A DNA stretch of 64,000 nucleotides from positions 73,203 to 137,202 of the forward strand of contig DATGUM010000037.1 in NCBI GenBank assembly GCA_035301345.1. The letters run 5' to 3'. This document shows positions 1 through 9,026 of the stretch, piece by piece (the first letter of the stretch is position 1; the number at the start of each line of letters is the position of its first letter). Origin of the DNA: CALAMD01 sp035301345 (GTDB lineage Bacteria; Bacillota; Bacilli; Bacillales; Amphibacillaceae). The position numbers and the translations under genes were made by a program. The notes beneath the pieces are model-generated. The model did not search any database and was not told where the DNA came from. It worked only from the letters and a program-made list of their open reading frames with translations.

Positions 1-103
1 GACACGTTTAGTCGTGTGTAAAAGTATCTCTCCTATTATAACAAACTTCAAATAAGTAAACGATAATTTCAGAGTAAAAGTAACAGTTTCTTAATAAACA
101 GAC

Positions 104-124
104 AAAAAGCGCCATTTCAACGCT
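104..124 (-). terminator. Probable terminator after pbpB
   Basis: On the minus strand a short stem AGCG/CGCT is followed by TTTTT, just past the pbpB stop codon. The stem is only about 4 bp, so termination is plausible but weak. The remaining bases 1-103 hold no gene that I can see; a further gene of the division cluster probably lies beyond the left edge. Confidence 0.4.
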
Positions 125-157
125 CCATTAAATCGTTGATAATAACGCTTCTGTTCA

Positions 158-2482
158 TTATTGTTCTTCATTCTCTACTTGTTGATCACTTGATTGATTT
201 TCCGGATTTTCTTCGTCTTGTTGTTCTTGTTCCTCTTGCTGCTCCTGTTCTTCTTGTTCATCTGCTGATTCATCATCTGTCTCATCAACTTCTTCAGATG
301 ATAGGTCTTCCTTTGATAACGGTGCAAACTCAACACCTAAATATGCACCTTTTTTCAGAGGCTTACCTGCTTCAATACTTTGTTTTATAACAAAACCATT
401 TCCTATCGGTTCAAATTGCAGTTCTAGCATTTTAGCGAGGCCATAAACATCTCTTAGTGACCAGCCAGTCATATCGGGCATTTTCGGTTTATCCGTTAAT
501 AGTAAAATACGTTCATTTAGCAAGATGCTGTCACCAGCTTTCACACTTGCTTGTTCTAACTTTTCGCCGCTCCCTATTGTTAACACTTGAAACCCTTTTT
601 CTTCTAATTGTTTCTTAACTGATTTAACGTCTCCCTTTAACTCTGGCACTTTCGCTGAGTAAGTTTCCTTCTCATCTTCCTTATCAGGTGTAACATTTAA
701 ATAGTGTAAACTATTTTCCATCACTTTATTAAAAATAAATGAAACAGGATCTGCACCCACTTCGTTATCAGCTAATTTTGGCTGTGAAACTGCGACATAC
801 ATGATAAGTTCTGGATCATCTTTAGGTGCCATACCTAAAAATGAAAAAATGTTATTATTTTTACCTGTTAAATAAGCTGTCGTCCCATCCGGATTAGGTA
901 TTTGCGCTGTTCCTGTTTTACCTATGACCGAGTAACTATTTAAATTATATGCACTACCTGTTCCATTTTCACTCGTTACGACATCATTCATTAGTTCGAG
1001 TACTTTCTCAGCCGCTTCTTCTGAAACTGGTTGTCCTACGACTTCTTTCTCATTCTCTTCAAGAACTTTACCATCCTTTGGATCGACGATTCTTTTTATG
1101 ACAAATGGCTTTAGCATTTCTCCGCCATTGGCAATAGCTGTAGCAGCCTTCATCTGTTGAATAGGAGTAACTGTACTACCTTGTCCGAAAGAAGTCGTTA
1201 ATTTCTCCGCCGGCCAATCATACAGTATTCTCCCTCCGACTTCCCCAGGTAAATCAATGCCTGTTTCTTTATCAAATTCAAACGCTTTTAAGTAATCAAG
1301 AAATTCATCTGGACCAATTTTCTCCCATACGAGCTTTGATGCTGCAACGTTTGAGGATCGAGCAAACCCTTCATCATATGAAATCTTCCCCCAGCCTTGT
1401 CCTTGATTATGGTCATTAACTGCACTAACTCTTTCATTAATTTTATAACGACCTGATTGGAATTGTTCATCACCATTATAGACTCCAGCATCAATGGCAG
1501 AAGCCCACGTAAACATTTTCACTGTAGACCCTGGTTCAAATGGTGTTGAAATGCTGTCATTATACCAATTCTTAACATCTATTGGATCGTTCGGGTTATA
1601 ACTCGGACGGTTACTCATTGCGACAATTTCACCTGTCTTAGCATTCATGACTGTCGCAGTAATTTTGGATGGTTCATATTTTTCTTCAACTTCAGACATG
1701 ACATCTTCTAACAACACTTGAACCTTCTGATCAATTGTTAAATAGATGTCATTCCCATCAACAGGGCTTTTAACAACTTCTTTTGGATCGAGTAATTTTT
1801 TATTGTACCGATCTCTTTGGTAAGAAACAAAACCATCTTCACCACGTAAAATATCATCTTTTACTTTTTCTATACCAGTTACGCCCTTAATTGATTGATC
1901 ACTATCTTCGTCATCATCCTTATTATTTTGAGTGGCAAATCCGATAATATGCGACGCAAAAATATCATTCGGATAATAACGAATAGACTCCTTCTCAAAA
2001 TTAATTCCTGGTAAATCTAACGCTTCAATTTCCTCTTTTTGTTGTTGATTCAGCTCTTTCGTTTGTGAACCAAATTCAACTTGGAATAATTCCTTTTCTT
2101 TTGCTTCCGTCAGTTTTTCAGCAAAATAATTAGCCTCAACATCGAGGACAGAAGAAAGTTTTTTTGCCGCTTCTTCTATATCAACAACATGTTGGGGCTC
2201 ATCATCTTTAATCGTATATGATTCATCAACAACCGCATATAATTTATATGATGGCCGATCATAAGCAAGTACCATACCATTACTATCTAAAATCTTTCCT
2301 CGTTCAGATTTCAAATGGTACGTGGACTCGCGCTTATCTTTTGCCCAATCTTGTAACGAAACATTATTTATTTTCCCTGTCGCTTGAATATAAATAAATC
2401 GTCCCGAAATGATTAAAAAAGCAACTATAAAAGCGAGCATTAAAAATTTTGCCATCACATGAGTCGTAAAGTTCTTTTTCAT
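158..2482 (-). CDS. pbpB: Penicillin-binding protein 2B (FtsI-type division transpeptidase) with two PASTA domains
   Basis: Membrane-anchored class B PBP that crosslinks septal peptidoglycan. It has one N-terminal transmembrane segment (about residues 10-32), a dimerisation region to about 240, and a transpeptidase domain with SxxK at S319-K322, SSN at 376-378 and KTG at 522-524. Two PASTA domains follow (about 610-665 and 666-722). The last 50 residues (about 724-774) are an extreme Glu/Gln/Asp-rich tail with low complexity, which is unusual for the family. It sits downstream of mraZ-rsmH-ftsL with an 18-nt gap to ftsL, the standard Bacillus order. SpoVD is the only close alternative; the position directly after ftsL favours PBP2B. 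Confidence 0.93.
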   Translation of the reverse strand: MKKNFTTHVMAKFLMLAFIVAFLIISGRFIYIQATGKINNVSLQDWAKDKRESTYHLKSERGKILDSNGMVLAYDRPSYKLYAVVDESYTIKDDEPQHVVDIEEAAKKLSSVLDVEANYFAEKLTEAKEKELFQVEFGSQTKELNQQQKEEIEALDLPGINFEKESIRYYPNDIFASHIIGFATQNNKDDDEDSDQSIKGVTGIEKVKDDILRGEDGFVSYQRDRYNKKLLDPKEVVKSPVDGNDIYLTIDQKVQVLLEDVMSEVEEKYEPSKITATVMNAKTGEIVAMSNRPSYNPNDPIDVKNWYNDSISTPFEPGSTVKMFTWASAIDAGVYNGDEQFQSGRYKINERVSAVNDHNQGQGWGKISYDEGFARSSNVAASKLVWEKIGPDEFLDYLKAFEFDKETGIDLPGEVGGRILYDWPAEKLTTSFGQGSTVTPIQQMKAATAIANGGEMLKPFVIKRIVDPKDGKVLEENEKEVVGQPVSEEAAEKVLELMNDVVTSENGTGSAYNLNSYSVIGKTGTAQIPNPDGTTAYLTGKNNNIFSFLGMAPKDDPELIMYVAVSQPKLADNEVGADPVSFIFNKVMENSLHYLNVTPDKEDEKETYSAKVPELKGDVKSVKKQLEEKGFQVLTIGSGEKLEQASVKAGDSILLNERILLLTDKPKMPDMTGWSLRDVYGLAKMLELQFEPIGNGFVIKQSIEAGKPLKKGAYLGVEFAPLSKEDLSSEEVDETDDESADEQEEQEQQEEQEQQDEENPENQSSDQQVENEEQ

Positions 2483-2499
2483 AAAACGTCCACCTTACA

Positions 2500-2892
2500 T
2501 TAGTTACTATTTAGTGCTTTTGCGTGTTTGATTTCACCATCTTCTATTTTTAAACCGTGTTCTTTAGCAATTTGCGTTATTCGCTCCGGCTTACTTAATT
2601 CTTTTATTTCGAATTCTAATCCTTCATTTACAACAATCTGTTGCTCAATTTCAGCCTCGATTGTTTGTACGTCGCGATTAACCGTGTCAGTCGATGATGA
2701 GTATGAAACGATATAATACCCTGCAATGAGCACAACGAAACATATCATCGAATATAATAGCTTTTCGCCTTTCGTAATCCAACTTTTTTGAACTTTTACC
2801 TTTACTTGTTTCTCTCTCGCGTCATATGTATGATTCGAATGTTGTTCACTATATGATTGTTGCCACTTTCTTGCGTTGTTCGTATTCATCAT
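2500..2892 (-). CDS. ftsL: Cell division protein FtsL
   Basis: Small bitopic division protein that acts with DivIC/FtsB and DivIB to recruit and activate the septal synthase. A basic cytoplasmic N-terminus is followed by one transmembrane segment (about residues 42-64) and an extracytoplasmic coiled-coil region rich in Glu/Ile. I start it at the ATG at 2892, because AAGGTGG lies 5 nt upstream and the ATGA overlaps the rsmH stop by 4 bp, a sign of translational coupling. An in-frame GTG at 2901 lies inside that ribosome-binding site and is unlikely. Sequence conservation in this family is low; the call rests on topology and on its place between rsmH and pbpB. Confidence 0.88.
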   Translation of the reverse strand: MMNTNNARKWQQSYSEQHSNHTYDAREKQVKVKVQKSWITKGEKLLYSMICFVVLIAGYYIVSYSSSTDTVNRDVQTIEAEIEQQIVVNEGLEFEIKELSKPERITQIAKEHGLKIEDGEIKHAKALNSN

Positions 2893-3866
2893 CTTCTCCA
2901 CCTTTCTTCATGCGCAAATGATTGATCCCATTCTGATATTTTTTCTACGGCACGTAATTTTGCTGATCGTGCACGTAAATTATGAGTAAGTTCATCTTCA
3001 CTCGGAATAACCGGCTTTCTCGTAATTACTTTAAATGGTGCCAATTCTTCCTCGGGTAAAATCGGTAAGTTTTTTGGTAATTGCTTCGGTGTACTCCACT
3101 GCTTAAACGCCTGTTTGCATAAACGATCTTCTAATGAATGAAACGTAATGACGACAACTCTTCCCTTATGACTAACGACTTTTGCTGCGTCATGTAGTGC
3201 ATCGTTAAAAGCACCTAATTCATCATTAACTGCAATTCGAAGCGCCTGGAAAATTCGCTTAGCAGGATGACCGCCTTTTCTTCGTGCTGGAGCTGGGATG
3301 GCGTCTTTTATAATATCAACGAGTTGTTCCGTCGTTTCAATAACTTCTTTCTCCCGCTCTGCTTCTATTTTTCTTGCTATTTGCTTTGAAAATTTCTCTT
3401 CACCGTATTTAAAAAAGATAGATACGAGATCGTTATATGACCATTCGTTAACGATTTCCTTTGCGTGTAATGATTGTTCTTGATTCATTCTCATATCAAG
3501 AATGGCATTTTTATTGTAGCTAAAACCTCTTTCACCTTTATCGAGTTGCGGTGAGGATACGCCTAAATCAAAAAGAATACCATCGACTTGAGTTATTTTA
3601 TGTTCAGCTAACTTACTTGCAAGCTGTCTGAAATTTGCATGTATAAACGTTATTTTATCTTCATAAATTGCTAGTCTCTTTTTGGCTGCATTTAGTGCTT
3701 GAATGTCTTGGTCAAAAGCGATGAGCCTTCCACCTTCTTCTAACATAGAGGCAATAGATTCTGAATGACCTCCGCCCCCCACTGTACAATCGACATACGT
3801 TCCCGACGGATTAATATGTAAGCCTTCGATAGCTTCTTCCTTTAATACTGTCTTATGTACAAACAT
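2889..3866 (-). CDS. rsmH: 16S rRNA m4C1402 methyltransferase RsmH (MraW)
   Basis: SAM-dependent enzyme that N4-methylates C1402 in the ribosomal P site. The glycine-rich SAM motif VDCTVGGGGHSES lies near the N-terminus; the FDLGVSSPQ and VITFHSLEDR motifs and the C-terminal NxRARSAKLRA motif are all present. Length (325 aa) is normal. It lies between mraZ and ftsL, ends in TGA and overlaps the ftsL start. It is a housekeeping member of the division and cell-wall cluster. Confidence 0.96.
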   Translation of the reverse strand: MFVHKTVLKEEAIEGLHINPSGTYVDCTVGGGGHSESIASMLEEGGRLIAFDQDIQALNAAKKRLAIYEDKITFIHANFRQLASKLAEHKITQVDGILFDLGVSSPQLDKGERGFSYNKNAILDMRMNQEQSLHAKEIVNEWSYNDLVSIFFKYGEEKFSKQIARKIEAEREKEVIETTEQLVDIIKDAIPAPARRKGGHPAKRIFQALRIAVNDELGAFNDALHDAAKVVSHKGRVVVITFHSLEDRLCKQAFKQWSTPKQLPKNLPILPEEELAPFKVITRKPVIPSEDELTHNLRARSAKLRAVEKISEWDQSFAHEERWRR

Positions 3867-3897
3867 TGCAACACCTTCCAGCTTCTACTTTAAAACA

Positions 3898-4329
3898 TTA
3901 AATATCAAAATCTAATAAATTTTCAGCGATGTCACTAAACGATTCTTCTGATGACGTGAAGTAATCTTCCCATACATCACTTGCCCAGAACTCAATGCGA
4001 TCAGAAACACCAATAACGACACATTCTTTTAATAAAGATGCATATTTCCTTAAAGGTTGAGGGATATTAATTCTTCCTTGTTTATCGATATCACACTCAA
4101 CAGCACCTGAAAAGAAAAAACGTGTAAACGCTCGAGCATCTTTCTTAGTTAGTGGGAGTTTTTTAAGTTTTAATTCAAGTGCTTTCCACTCTTCCATTGG
4201 ATATGCGAAAAGACACGTATCAAGTCCACGGGTAATAACAAATGAATCGCCTAATTGCTCGCGAAATTTTGCAGGTACGATAATTCGCCCTTTAGTGTCA
4301 ATATTATGTTGAAATTCACCCATGAACAT
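3898..4329 (-). CDS. mraZ: Transcriptional regulator MraZ
   Basis: AbrB-like DNA-binding protein heading the division cluster; in several bacteria it represses its own operon. Both internal repeats carry the DxxxR signature (DTKGRIIVPAKFR near residue 12 and DKQGRINIPQPLR near residue 83). Length (143 aa) is typical. GTGGGG serves as its ribosome-binding site. Upstream GTGG repeats with 10-bp spacing match the operator layout known for the family (see that entry). Confidence 0.95.
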   Translation of the reverse strand: MFMGEFQHNIDTKGRIIVPAKFREQLGDSFVITRGLDTCLFAYPMEEWKALELKLKKLPLTKKDARAFTRFFFSGAVECDIDKQGRINIPQPLRKYASLLKECVVIGVSDRIEFWASDVWEDYFTSSEESFSDIAENLLDFDI

Positions 4330-4332
4330 AAT

Positions 4333-4384
4333 AATTCCCCACTTTCATAAAACCATCTTACCACAATGCCCCACTTTCCTCCAC
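4333..4384 (-). promoter_or_regulatory. MraZ-type operator: GTGG direct repeats at 10-bp spacing
   Basis: On the minus strand, three GTGG repeats start at 4384, 4374 and 4364, exactly 10 bp apart (GTGGAGGAAA, GTGGGGCATT, GTGGTAAGAT). A fourth, GTGGGGAATT at 4342-4333, forms the mraZ Shine-Dalgarno. MraZ proteins are known to bind TGGGN-type repeats of this period upstream of their own gene. Binding here is inferred from the match. Confidence 0.6.
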
Positions 4385-4553
4385 ACTATTTTTAAAAATG
4401 GGTAAAATATCATACAAAACAAAAAAACTATTTAAAATACAACGAATGAAAAGCCATCGATTAACAATTGTTATCATTGATAAATCAATACTTTTGTAAT
4501 CATTCGATATATAATAAATAGTTTTATAATAAAGTGGTGGATAGTGGTTAGTT
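4385..4553. other. AT-rich spacer between bshC and mraZ
   Basis: This stretch is very AT-rich, lies downstream of bshC and upstream of mraZ, and probably carries the mraZ promoter. I find no open reading frame with a ribosome-binding site and no convincing terminator hairpin. Confidence 0.4.
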
Positions 4554-6173
4554 TTATAAATAAATTAAATAGTGATTCTGTTCATAATCAAAAGACTCAT
4601 TTGTAAGCTCTTCTAACCACGTGACACTATACTCATTTATCCATGGTAGAATATTCCACACTCTCTCTTGCAATTGATTGAATGGTTTTAATTCGTTTGA
4701 AACGTGTTCATATTCAAGTAAACCATCTTTATACGTTTTCTCCATTTCTTTTGTCAGACGATTTTCCAAATGTTCAACATGCTGAAGTAAATACATTAAA
4801 TTCTTTTCGGCAACTCCTACAACATCATCGCCAAACTTTTTAGCTACTTCACTAAGTGGCTCATGTAACTCTGAAATAGATTGCTTTAATTCTTCTGATA
4901 AAACATCAATTGGTGCAAATTCGTGAGAAGCTAGCCAATTCATTTTTTGACGATGAACCCCTTTATTAATGACGTCGTCTATATTTAATTCTTTCTTCTC
5001 TAGCACCTTCTGTACCGACCGACTAACATACGTTATCGATAGTCTTGGTAAAATAGGTGGCATCTTTAGATTTAGCGTTTCAAAAGCTTCTTTAAGGACA
5101 GACCAATAAGCTATTTCACCGTCCCCTGCTAAGAAAGCTAATGTCGGGAATATTTTTTCTTGCATAAGTGGTCGCGTAACGACGTTATTACTTAAACGTT
5201 CAGGCTCATTCGTAGCAATTTCCAGTAATTCGTCAGTCGTTAGTTTAACCTCTTCATTTTTGCCGACCCAATAACCAGCAGCGTCTCTTTCAAGAAGCAC
5301 TCGCTCTTTCTCATGCATCAAAAATAGGTTTCCATCATTTTCTGCCACGTCAAGCGCAATATGATAGCCACTTTGCCGCATATGTTGTAATGATTGATAC
5401 ACAGTTTTAGCAATCGCTTCCTGATTATTAATCATTTCTACAAAGTGTTCGTTTTCTAATTGTCTCGTTGAATCATCCCCGGAATCAATTAAAACTAATC
5501 CAGATGTCGGAAACAGTTTATAGATTATTTTTGCAAACAAATCAACATAAGTAGCTGATTGCTCGATTGAAGCAGTTATCTCTTCATATATTTTCTTCGT
5601 ATAAGGACTCTCTCTAAACGATAAAAAATATTCATCCAACCATGCTTTCACATGCGACTTTTCCATTGATATGTGTGATATTGCTTCTCTCTCAGCAACG
5701 TACTGTTTTAATTTATGTTGCTTTAATCGATTAGCTTTATTCATATATACATGGTTAATCTCATCATAATCATGATCCTCACCAGCTATCCAGAAAACAG
5801 GAATAACAGGAACATTTAACGTTGCTTCCTGCTCCCGCGCAAATTGAATAATTGAGATAATTTTATTAATTGTATAAAGTGGCCCTGTTGCAATTCCTGC
5901 TTGTTGACCACCAATAACGACAACAGACTGTTTGTCTTTTAAACGGTCAATATTATTAATTGATTGCTCTCCAGCATCCCAACGTTTATTTTGTTTATGT
6001 AAGACTTCTACAAGCGCTTCTCTTGCAAACGACTGCTCATTTAAGTCATTTAATCGCTTTTCATAATCATTAAATGGTGAATAGTTAAAGTGCGTCATCA
6101 TCTGTTCATCTTCATGACGATAATCTTTTATTAAGTTGTTTTTAGTTTCTAACATTAACGATTTTATACGCAT
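4554..6173 (-). CDS. bshC: Bacillithiol biosynthesis cysteine-adding enzyme BshC
   Basis: Catalyses the last step of bacillithiol synthesis, adding cysteine to glucosaminyl malate; bacillithiol is the main low-molecular-weight thiol of this group. The 539-aa length and family motifs (VVIGGQQAGIATGPLYTINK, WIAGEDHDYDEINH, LAGDGEIAYWSVLK) are characteristic. I use the ATG at 6173, which has AAAGGAG 8 nt upstream; an in-frame TTG one codon earlier is less likely. Its position next to mraZ is conserved in Bacillus (yllA). Other bacillithiol genes are not in the window. Confidence 0.95.
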   Translation of the reverse strand: MRIKSLMLETKNNLIKDYRHEDEQMMTHFNYSPFNDYEKRLNDLNEQSFAREALVEVLHKQNKRWDAGEQSINNIDRLKDKQSVVVIGGQQAGIATGPLYTINKIISIIQFAREQEATLNVPVIPVFWIAGEDHDYDEINHVYMNKANRLKQHKLKQYVAEREAISHISMEKSHVKAWLDEYFLSFRESPYTKKIYEEITASIEQSATYVDLFAKIIYKLFPTSGLVLIDSGDDSTRQLENEHFVEMINNQEAIAKTVYQSLQHMRQSGYHIALDVAENDGNLFLMHEKERVLLERDAAGYWVGKNEEVKLTTDELLEIATNEPERLSNNVVTRPLMQEKIFPTLAFLAGDGEIAYWSVLKEAFETLNLKMPPILPRLSITYVSRSVQKVLEKKELNIDDVINKGVHRQKMNWLASHEFAPIDVLSEELKQSISELHEPLSEVAKKFGDDVVGVAEKNLMYLLQHVEHLENRLTKEMEKTYKDGLLEYEHVSNELKPFNQLQERVWNILPWINEYSVTWLEELTNESFDYEQNHYLIYL

Positions 6174-6250
6174 CAAAAATGCTCCTTTTATTTATATATC
6201 CAATCGTATTGTACAGAAGTCGCGACTATTTTTCATGTAATCTGTTTATG

Positions 6251-6628
6251 TTAAACGATATGCATAAAAATACCGACAATGACGAGCAATGAATACGATG
6301 AAAAAAATAACAAAAAGCAAAACCTCCACAGCAACTTAATTGCTAAGGCAATAGAAACTTCAGTATTTTCTTTCCATTGATAATAAATAATTATCGAAAG
6401 TGTGATAAGCATAAATAACAATATGTAACTAACAATTGTTTGTTGAAATAATAAATGGACAATTGTCACGACTGATAGAATGTACAACATCGTCGTCCAA
6501 TTAATCGCAAAGTGTAATGATCTTAACGATTGTTTATAAATCATTAAATGTAAATAATATAACAAATACGTTAATATAAACGGTAACGTAATGATTATAG
6601 ATAATGTATAAATGATGGCATGTTTCAT
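6251..6628 (-). CDS. DUF3397-type integral membrane protein
   Basis: A 125-aa, very hydrophobic protein with about four predicted transmembrane helices and few charged residues. Size, topology and place between bshC and rpmF match the DUF3397 family of Bacillales, whose function is unknown. The family assignment is from memory of that pattern. It ends about 80 nt before bshC on the same strand and may be cotranscribed with it. Confidence 0.7.
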   Translation of the reverse strand: MKHAIIYTLSIIITLPFILTYLLYYLHLMIYKQSLRSLHFAINWTTMLYILSVVTIVHLLFQQTIVSYILLFMLITLSIIIYYQWKENTEVSIALAIKLLWRFCFLLFFSSYSLLVIVGIFMHIV

Positions 6629-6720
6629 CAGTCGGCCCTTTCATTGACGAAATTATATTATGTCTATATTAACAGATGCTATTTATCATTTGAAAGCAAT
6701 GTTTATTATTTAATTTAAAT

Positions 6721-6752
6721 AAAAAAGCAAACCACATAAGTGATTTGCTTTT
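6721..6752 (-). terminator. Terminator after rpmF
   Basis: On the minus strand the stem AGCAAATCAC/GTGGTTTGCT has a 4-nt loop and runs into TTTTTT. It follows the rpmF stop codon by about 10 nt and closes the DUF177-rpmF unit. Confidence 0.85.
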
Positions 6753-6760
6753 CTCGTTTA

Positions 6761-6934
6761 TTATTGTTCGACGACTTCTTTTCCGTCGTAATGTCCACAT
6801 GACTTACATACGTAATGTGATTTTGTTAATTCACCACAGTTTTCACACTCAATCATATTAGCTGCTGTAATTTTTTGATGAGTACGACGTTGTCTTTTTA
6901 CTTTTTTTGAAGTTCTTCTTTTTGGTACTGCCAT
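6761..6934 (-). CDS. rpmF: 50S ribosomal protein L32
   Basis: A 57-aa ribosomal protein, short enough to be overlooked. The translation starts MAVPKRRTSK and carries two CxxC pairs (CENC, CKSC), so this is the zinc-binding form of L32. A strong ribosome-binding site, AAGGAGG, lies 9 nt before the ATG. It lies directly downstream of the DUF177 gene, a pairing conserved across bacteria. Only this one copy is in the window; a zinc-independent paralogue would have to lie elsewhere. Confidence 0.96.
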   Translation of the reverse strand: MAVPKRRTSKKVKRQRRTHQKITAANMIECENCGELTKSHYVCKSCGHYDGKEVVEQ

Positions 6935-7002
6935 GTTCGTACACCTCCTTCAAATATGTCTAATCATTATTATGAATTTCTGTTTACTCATGTATTCATC
7001 TA

Positions 7003-7545
7003 TTATTCGTCTTTCGAAGGTTGATTTAATAGTTGCTCTAACTTTTTTAAGCGAGGATCTATCGTCTCTTCATTAGATGCCTCATCTTGTTCATCGTCGG
7101 TCGTAAGTTCCCAACCGTCTCCTTCTACTAAAGCATTTTTCAAAACATCTTCATCCGAATACACTCGAAACGGAATTGCTAATAAAACACTTTCAACGAC
7201 ACAAGGCCTCAAGTCTATCACATCACCTTGAATCATATGAACTTCTTCTTCAATTTGTTCATCAGTTAAATGTCCTGCTCCTGTGAATACCTCGATTTCT
7301 TTCGTTTCAAAAGGATAGATGACATCTTCCAGCGTTCTCGCGCACGGTAAAACCATTTGTCCTGTAACAGTAAATGAAAATATAAACTCATCACCATCTA
7401 TGATACAGTTACCGTCAACATCGACTAACTCTATTGACTGCACTTCACTATTTCTCTCTTTTATTTCAGAAATATCTAATGTTCTTGAAAACTCATATGG
7501 CTTATTGTGCGCATATTTTTTAATTTCATTTAATAAAAATTTCAT
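7003..7545 (-). CDS. DUF177 (YceD/YlbN) family protein
   Basis: A 180-aa protein of the YceD family, which almost always precedes rpmF and in plants and bacteria has been linked to 23S rRNA accumulation. Typical features are the central CxRxLE segment (PCARTLEDVIYPFE) and a DLRPCVVESVLLAIP segment near residues 130-145; the C-terminus is acidic. The pair of conserved cysteines is present. It shares an operon with rpmF, 68 nt downstream. Confidence 0.9.
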   Translation of the reverse strand: MKFLLNEIKKYAHNKPYEFSRTLDISEIKERNSEVQSIELVDVDGNCIIDGDEFIFSFTVTGQMVLPCARTLEDVIYPFETKEIEVFTGAGHLTDEQIEEEVHMIQGDVIDLRPCVVESVLLAIPFRVYSDEDVLKNALVEGDGWELTTDDEQDEASNEETIDPRLKKLEQLLNQPSKDE

Positions 7546-7715
7546 TTAAATCACCTCAAGGCAACAAGAGTTATTTTAAAAGAAAAAACTACTTTTGTCA
7601 ACCAATTTTTCTTTACATTAATTTATAGAGCACAATATTAATCTACGGTCGTAACTACGAAAAAACATTGGTATAATAAGGGATACATTTATTATACACT
7701 ATAGGGGATGTTTAT

Positions 7716-8936
7716 GTGAAAGCATGTGGATTAATTGTTGAATACAACCCATTACACAATGGGCACATATACCATATTAATCGCGCGAGAGAAGTTTCAG
7801 GCGCTGAGTGCATCATCGCTATTATGAGTGGTTCGTTTTTACAACGCGGGGAACCGGCGATTATTGATAAGTTCCACCGGACAAGAGCAGCTTTGCAAAA
7901 TGGGGTTGACATCGTTGTTGAACTCCCTTTTCCATTTGCTGTACAAAGTAGCGAAGGTTTTGCAAAAGGTGCTGTTCAAACGTTAAATGAAATCGGGGTT
8001 TCTTCTATTTGTTTCGGCAGTGAATCTGGTCATATCAAACAATTTATAAACAGCTTTCAATTGTTAAATGATCATAAAACAACTTACGAAACTGTTTTAA
8101 AGCAATCATTAGGTAATGGCTTTTCATTCCCTGCTGCCAGTGAAAAAGCATATCGAGCAATTGGTTTCAATGAAAATCATGTCGATTTAACGAAACCAAA
8201 TAACATTCTTGGATTTAGTTACGTTCGAGAAATACTAGCTAATGAATTACCTATTCAACCGCTAACTATCGGACGCACTAAAAATGATTATCACGATACG
8301 ACGATTAGCAATCAAATCGCTAGTGCAACGAGCATTCGTAAGTACTTACTAAGCGAACAGCCTTCAGAGAAATCGGGTGTTGAACGAGCGATTCCGTCTG
8401 AAACATTACACGAATTACAGGCTTATAAAAGTACGACAAATACATGGCATGAATGGGAACAATATTTTCCTTTACTGAACTACATCGTTTCTGTTACGTC
8501 AGTTGATGAACTTGCGCAAATAAATGGAATGGTCGAAGGTATTGAACATCGTATTAAAAAAACAGCACGAATAGCTACGTCGATGAATCAATGGATTGAA
8601 CTCATCAAGACAAAGCGTTATACGTGGACACGTATCCAGAGAATATTTGTTTACCTTCTAACACGTACGACGAAAGATGAATTAAATGCTTTTTTAAATA
8701 AAGCAAGTGTTCCTTATATAAGGGTTTTGGGACTTTCAAAAACAGGCCGTTCGTATGTAAATGTTAAAAAAGAAGCGTTAAACGTGCCTATTATCCATAA
8801 TATGAGTCGTAGCCAGCCTAAGATTCTCTCACTTGAAGAAAGAGCTACAAACGCTTATTATAGTATCATTTCACCTGCTTCACGCGATAAAATGCTCCAA
8901 CAAGAAAGAAGATTGCCTATTTTGATTGATGATTAA
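7716..8936 (+). CDS. tmcAL: tRNA(Met) cytidine acetate ligase TmcAL (YlbM)
   Basis: ATP-dependent enzyme that acetylates the wobble cytidine of elongator tRNA-Met, using acetate. The N-terminus shows a nucleotidyltransferase-like motif (VEYNPLHNGHIYHI) and then MSGSFLQRGEPAI. Length (406 aa) is typical. It starts at a GTG: AGGGGA lies about 8 nt upstream, and the overlapping ATG runs straight into TGA. It is transcribed divergently from the DUF177-rpmF unit and convergently with the YlbL-type protease, as in B. subtilis. Confidence 0.93.
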   Translation: MKACGLIVEYNPLHNGHIYHINRAREVSGAECIIAIMSGSFLQRGEPAIIDKFHRTRAALQNGVDIVVELPFPFAVQSSEGFAKGAVQTLNEIGVSSICFGSESGHIKQFINSFQLLNDHKTTYETVLKQSLGNGFSFPAASEKAYRAIGFNENHVDLTKPNNILGFSYVREILANELPIQPLTIGRTKNDYHDTTISNQIASATSIRKYLLSEQPSEKSGVERAIPSETLHELQAYKSTTNTWHEWEQYFPLLNYIVSVTSVDELAQINGMVEGIEHRIKKTARIATSMNQWIELIKTKRYTWTRIQRIFVYLLTRTTKDELNAFLNKASVPYIRVLGLSKTGRSYVNVKKEALNVPIIHNMSRSQPKILSLEERATNAYYSIISPASRDKMLQQERRLPILIDD

Positions 8937-8950
8937 TTTAAATAATGACT

Positions 8951-8995
8951 AAAAAAGAGGGACTTCTCGTACACAAACGTGTGCAGAAGTCCCTC
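8951..8995 (-). terminator. Terminator between tmcAL and ylbL
   Basis: An 11-bp perfect stem, GAGGGACTTCT at 8957-8967 with AGAAGTCCCTC at 8985-8995, is followed on the minus strand by TTTTTT. It ends the rsmD-coaD-ylbL direction, and may also slow plus-strand readthrough from tmcAL. Confidence 0.85.
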
Positions 8996-9026
8996 AAATA
9001 TAAAGTGTCATCAACAACCAAATATT

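Noticed and set aside
136..390. 84-codon plus-strand frame opposite the pbpB tail
   Set aside because: It is the reverse of the low-complexity acidic tail, which opens the antisense frame by composition.
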